A stretch of DNA of 64,000 bases. Source: Megaustenia siamemsis. Taxonomy: Eukaryota > Mollusca > Gastropoda > Stylommatophora > Ariophantidae. The stretch spans positions 11,065,811 to 11,129,810 of the forward strand of contig JAVIAB010000102.1 of NCBI GenBank assembly GCA_032433765.1, in the 5' to 3' direction. Below are positions 62,045 to 64,000 of the stretch, one piece after another. Below the pieces are notes generated by a model that made no database searches, was not told where the DNA came from, and was given only the letters and a program-made list of their open reading frames with translations. Position 1 is the stretch's first letter. Each line of letters begins with the position of its first letter. The position numbers were made by a program, and so were the translations under genes.

Positions 62045-62620
62045 GGATTGAGCAGTACATAAGAGAAAATGCTGAGGAAAAAGTCACAACAAAATGGCAA
62101 TGCATAAAAAAAAACAGCATGCAAGAATCCTGCAACACCTTACCCAAAAAGGAAAGTAACAAAAAACAAAAATGGATAACTGACAAAATGTTAGAAAAAA
62201 ATGAAGAAAGAAGACAAGCGAAAAACACTGCCAGATACAAGGATATTGACAATGAAATACGAAGAATGTGCAAAAAGGCAAAAGAAGACTGGCTCAACCA
62301 AAGATGTCTTGACGTCGAAACTATGGAAAGTAAAAAAAAAAAACTTAAGAGAGATGCACACAGAAATAAAGAGAATGACTAATAAAGACAAAAAAGCTGC
62401 AGGAAACGGTTGTATTGCAAACAAAGAGGGAATAATGCTATCAGACAACAAAGATATAATAGATAGATGGCAAGAATATATAACATAATTATTTCATGAC
62501 GGAAGGGACAAAAAGCCAGACATAAAATGTACATACAACTATAAAATCCTGAAATCTGAAGTAGGAAAAGCTATAAAAACAATGAAAAAGGGAAAGGCAG
62601 CAGGATCTGACAATATACAG
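62045..62620 (+). pseudogene. LINE family A linker and RT N-terminal part
   Basis: Reads IREN-x-EEKVTTKWQC, QESCNTLPKKESNKKQKWIT, NEERRQAKNTARYKDIDNEI, CKKAKEDWLNQRC, REMHTEIKRMTNKDKKAAGN, MLSDNKDIIDRWQEYI-stop, KAIKTMKKGKAAGSD. One frameshift at an A-run (62335) and a TAA at 62485. Confidence 0.85.
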
Positions 62621-62779
62621 AAATGAGACACTTAGTGGCCGTGTAAGAAGACTTATCAACCAACATAGAACTGGAGTCGTCAGTCGCTGGACACTGAGGG
62701 AATTGCTGAGGAGGGGATCTGAACACCTATGGACATGTTCGGTGTGCAATGATGATGACCCGCAAATAACTTAATAACT
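62621..62779 (+). mobile_element. RNase H-LINE 3' fragment inserted in LINE A, 10-bp TSD
   Basis: 159 bp from AAATGAGACACTTAGTGGCC through the WTLRE-like end and ATGATGATGACCCGCAAATA tail. CAATATACAG flanks it (62611-62620, 62780-62789). It shows that this LINE type transposes with short TSDs and strong 5' truncation. Confidence 0.92.
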
Positions 62780-64000
62780 CAATATACAGATAGAGATGAT
62801 ACAGGTTCTAGAAGATTTTGGCATCGAAGTGATCACAGACATATGCAATGACATACACCATACAGGATACATACCATACGAACTATAAACATCAACTTTC
62901 ATTGCATTGACTAAGAAAAAAGGTGCAATTGAATGCAGTGGTTTTAGAACAATATGCCTAAAGAGCCAGGTAACCAAATTTTACTAAAAGTTATACAGGG
63001 AAGGATTTAGAATAAAATCAATACTGAATTAGATGAGCAACAATTTGGATTCAGGAAAAATAGTGGCAGAAAAGAAGCCATATTTAGCATGAGGACATTG
63101 ATTGAAAAGTACATAGAAGTAAATAAACCAATATATGCATGCTTTATAGACTACACCAAAGCTTTTGATAGAATACACCATAACCAACTTATAGACTGCC
63201 TAAAAGATATAAATCTGGATGACACAGACATACGACTAATATGTAATTTGTACTGGGAGCAAACAGCAAAAATAAAATATAGCAAGGAGAACTCTACACC
63301 CATTGATATAAAAATAGGAGTAAGACAGGGATGCATCCTATCACCAATCGTGTTCAATCTATACACTGAGCAAATCTTTAAATTCATCTCAGAGATGCCA
63401 GGCCTACAAATTAAAGGAAAGATAATCAATAACCTAAGATATGCTGATGATACTGTTCTACTAGCAGAAAATCCTAAATACCTACAACAATTGTGTAATG
63501 TGATAAATATAACAACCCAAAAATATACACTAGATATGAATATAAAAAAGACTAAAACTATGATCATAAACAAAAAAAATTCTCAAGACCTACAATTAAA
63601 TATCACAGTTGAAGGAATGCATCTGGAGACAGTCCAGAGCTACAACTACATGGGACATACTATAACCAGTGATGGAAAATGCAAAACTGAAATAAATAAA
63701 AGAATAGGTATGGCAAAAAGAAATTTTAATGCCATGAAAAATATACTAACAACAAAACAAATATCAGCAGGGCTGAAACAAAGAATGGCAAAATGTTACA
63801 TCTTATCAATATTCCTGTATAGTGGAGAAACATGGACATTAGAAAAGAAAACAGAACAGAAAATTGAAGCCTTTGAAATTCTGGATTTATAGAAGAATAG
63901 GTAGAATTGGATGGAAAGAAAAGAAAACAAACAATGAAGTTTTAAAACAACTGAAAATGAAAAGAGAACTACTAAATACAATTAAGACAAGACAAATGAC
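62780..64000 (+). mobile_element. LINE family A RT, runs off the window
   Basis: After stops/frameshift near 62887-62990, a clean 268-codon frame starts at 63089: CFIDYTKAFDRIHHNQLI, IGVRQGCILSP, LRYADDTVLLAEN (intact YADD), KTKTMIINKKNSQDL, YNYMGHTITSDGKCKTEINK, SGETWTLEKKTEQKIEAFE. The C-terminus continues in another frame (RRIGRIGWKEKK) to the window edge. Confidence 0.9.

Overview
This is a repeat-dense, AT-rich metazoan window, not bacterial. It carries one convincing host protein-coding gene, a single-large-exon protocadherin on the minus strand (about 27.5-31.0 kb). Almost everything else is fragments of non-LTR retrotransposons, a decayed Penelope-like element, several tRNA-derived SINE families and about twenty tandem-repeat arrays. 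Long lengths of TE sequence with 5' truncation, A-rich or GATGAT tails and target-site duplications, plus spliced-gene signals, fit an animal genome. A large one-exon protocadherin together with these LINE and RNase H types suggests a lophotrochozoan, most likely a mollusc (gastropod or cephalopod). That placement is inference.

Layout. 0-8 kb: LINE 3' ends, a PLE-type LTR fragment, several minisatellites, and a Penelope-like element (about 5.3-7.4 kb) with degenerate RT and GIY-YIG regions and a 3' hammerhead-like LTR. 8-20 kb: SINE and LINE fragments and seven minisatellites, one clearly amplified from a LINE 3' end. 20-24 kb: more PLE LTRs and a 1.65-kb array of 46-47-bp units. 24-27 kb: the best-preserved RT ORF (minus), head-to-head with another LINE. 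27.5-31.1 kb: protocadherin with signal peptide, seven cadherin repeats, one TM segment and a long tail that carries an RVxF-like PP1-docking motif and four 17-residue repeats. It has a candidate 3' splice site upstream and a perfect GTAAGT just before the stop. 31-39 kb: LINE and SINE fragments, a CA-rich array and a 180-bp direct duplication. 39-41.2 kb: a 2.2-kb satellite of 40-bp units. 41.5-44.4 kb: two RNase H-bearing LINE fragments, head-to-head, inside a 12-bp satellite. 45-53 kb: an 80-bp-arm foldback repeat, a 2.4-kb region bounded by about 270-bp inverted repeats, and four adjoining minisatellites. 54-57 kb: LINE remnant and a 1-kb tetranucleotide array. 57-60.4 kb: composite SINE blocks. 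60.4-64 kb: the most complete LINE (5' region, endonuclease, RT), interrupted by two insertions with target-site duplications and running off the right edge.

Genes do not form a pathway here. The protocadherin is the only likely functional cell-surface gene; the rest records transposition, nested insertion, and repeated birth of satellites from transposon tails. No bacterial-type operon, CRISPR array or certain RNA gene is visible. LINE family labels A-E, SINE labels 1-7 and 'repeat X/R/Z' are local names used only in this annotation.
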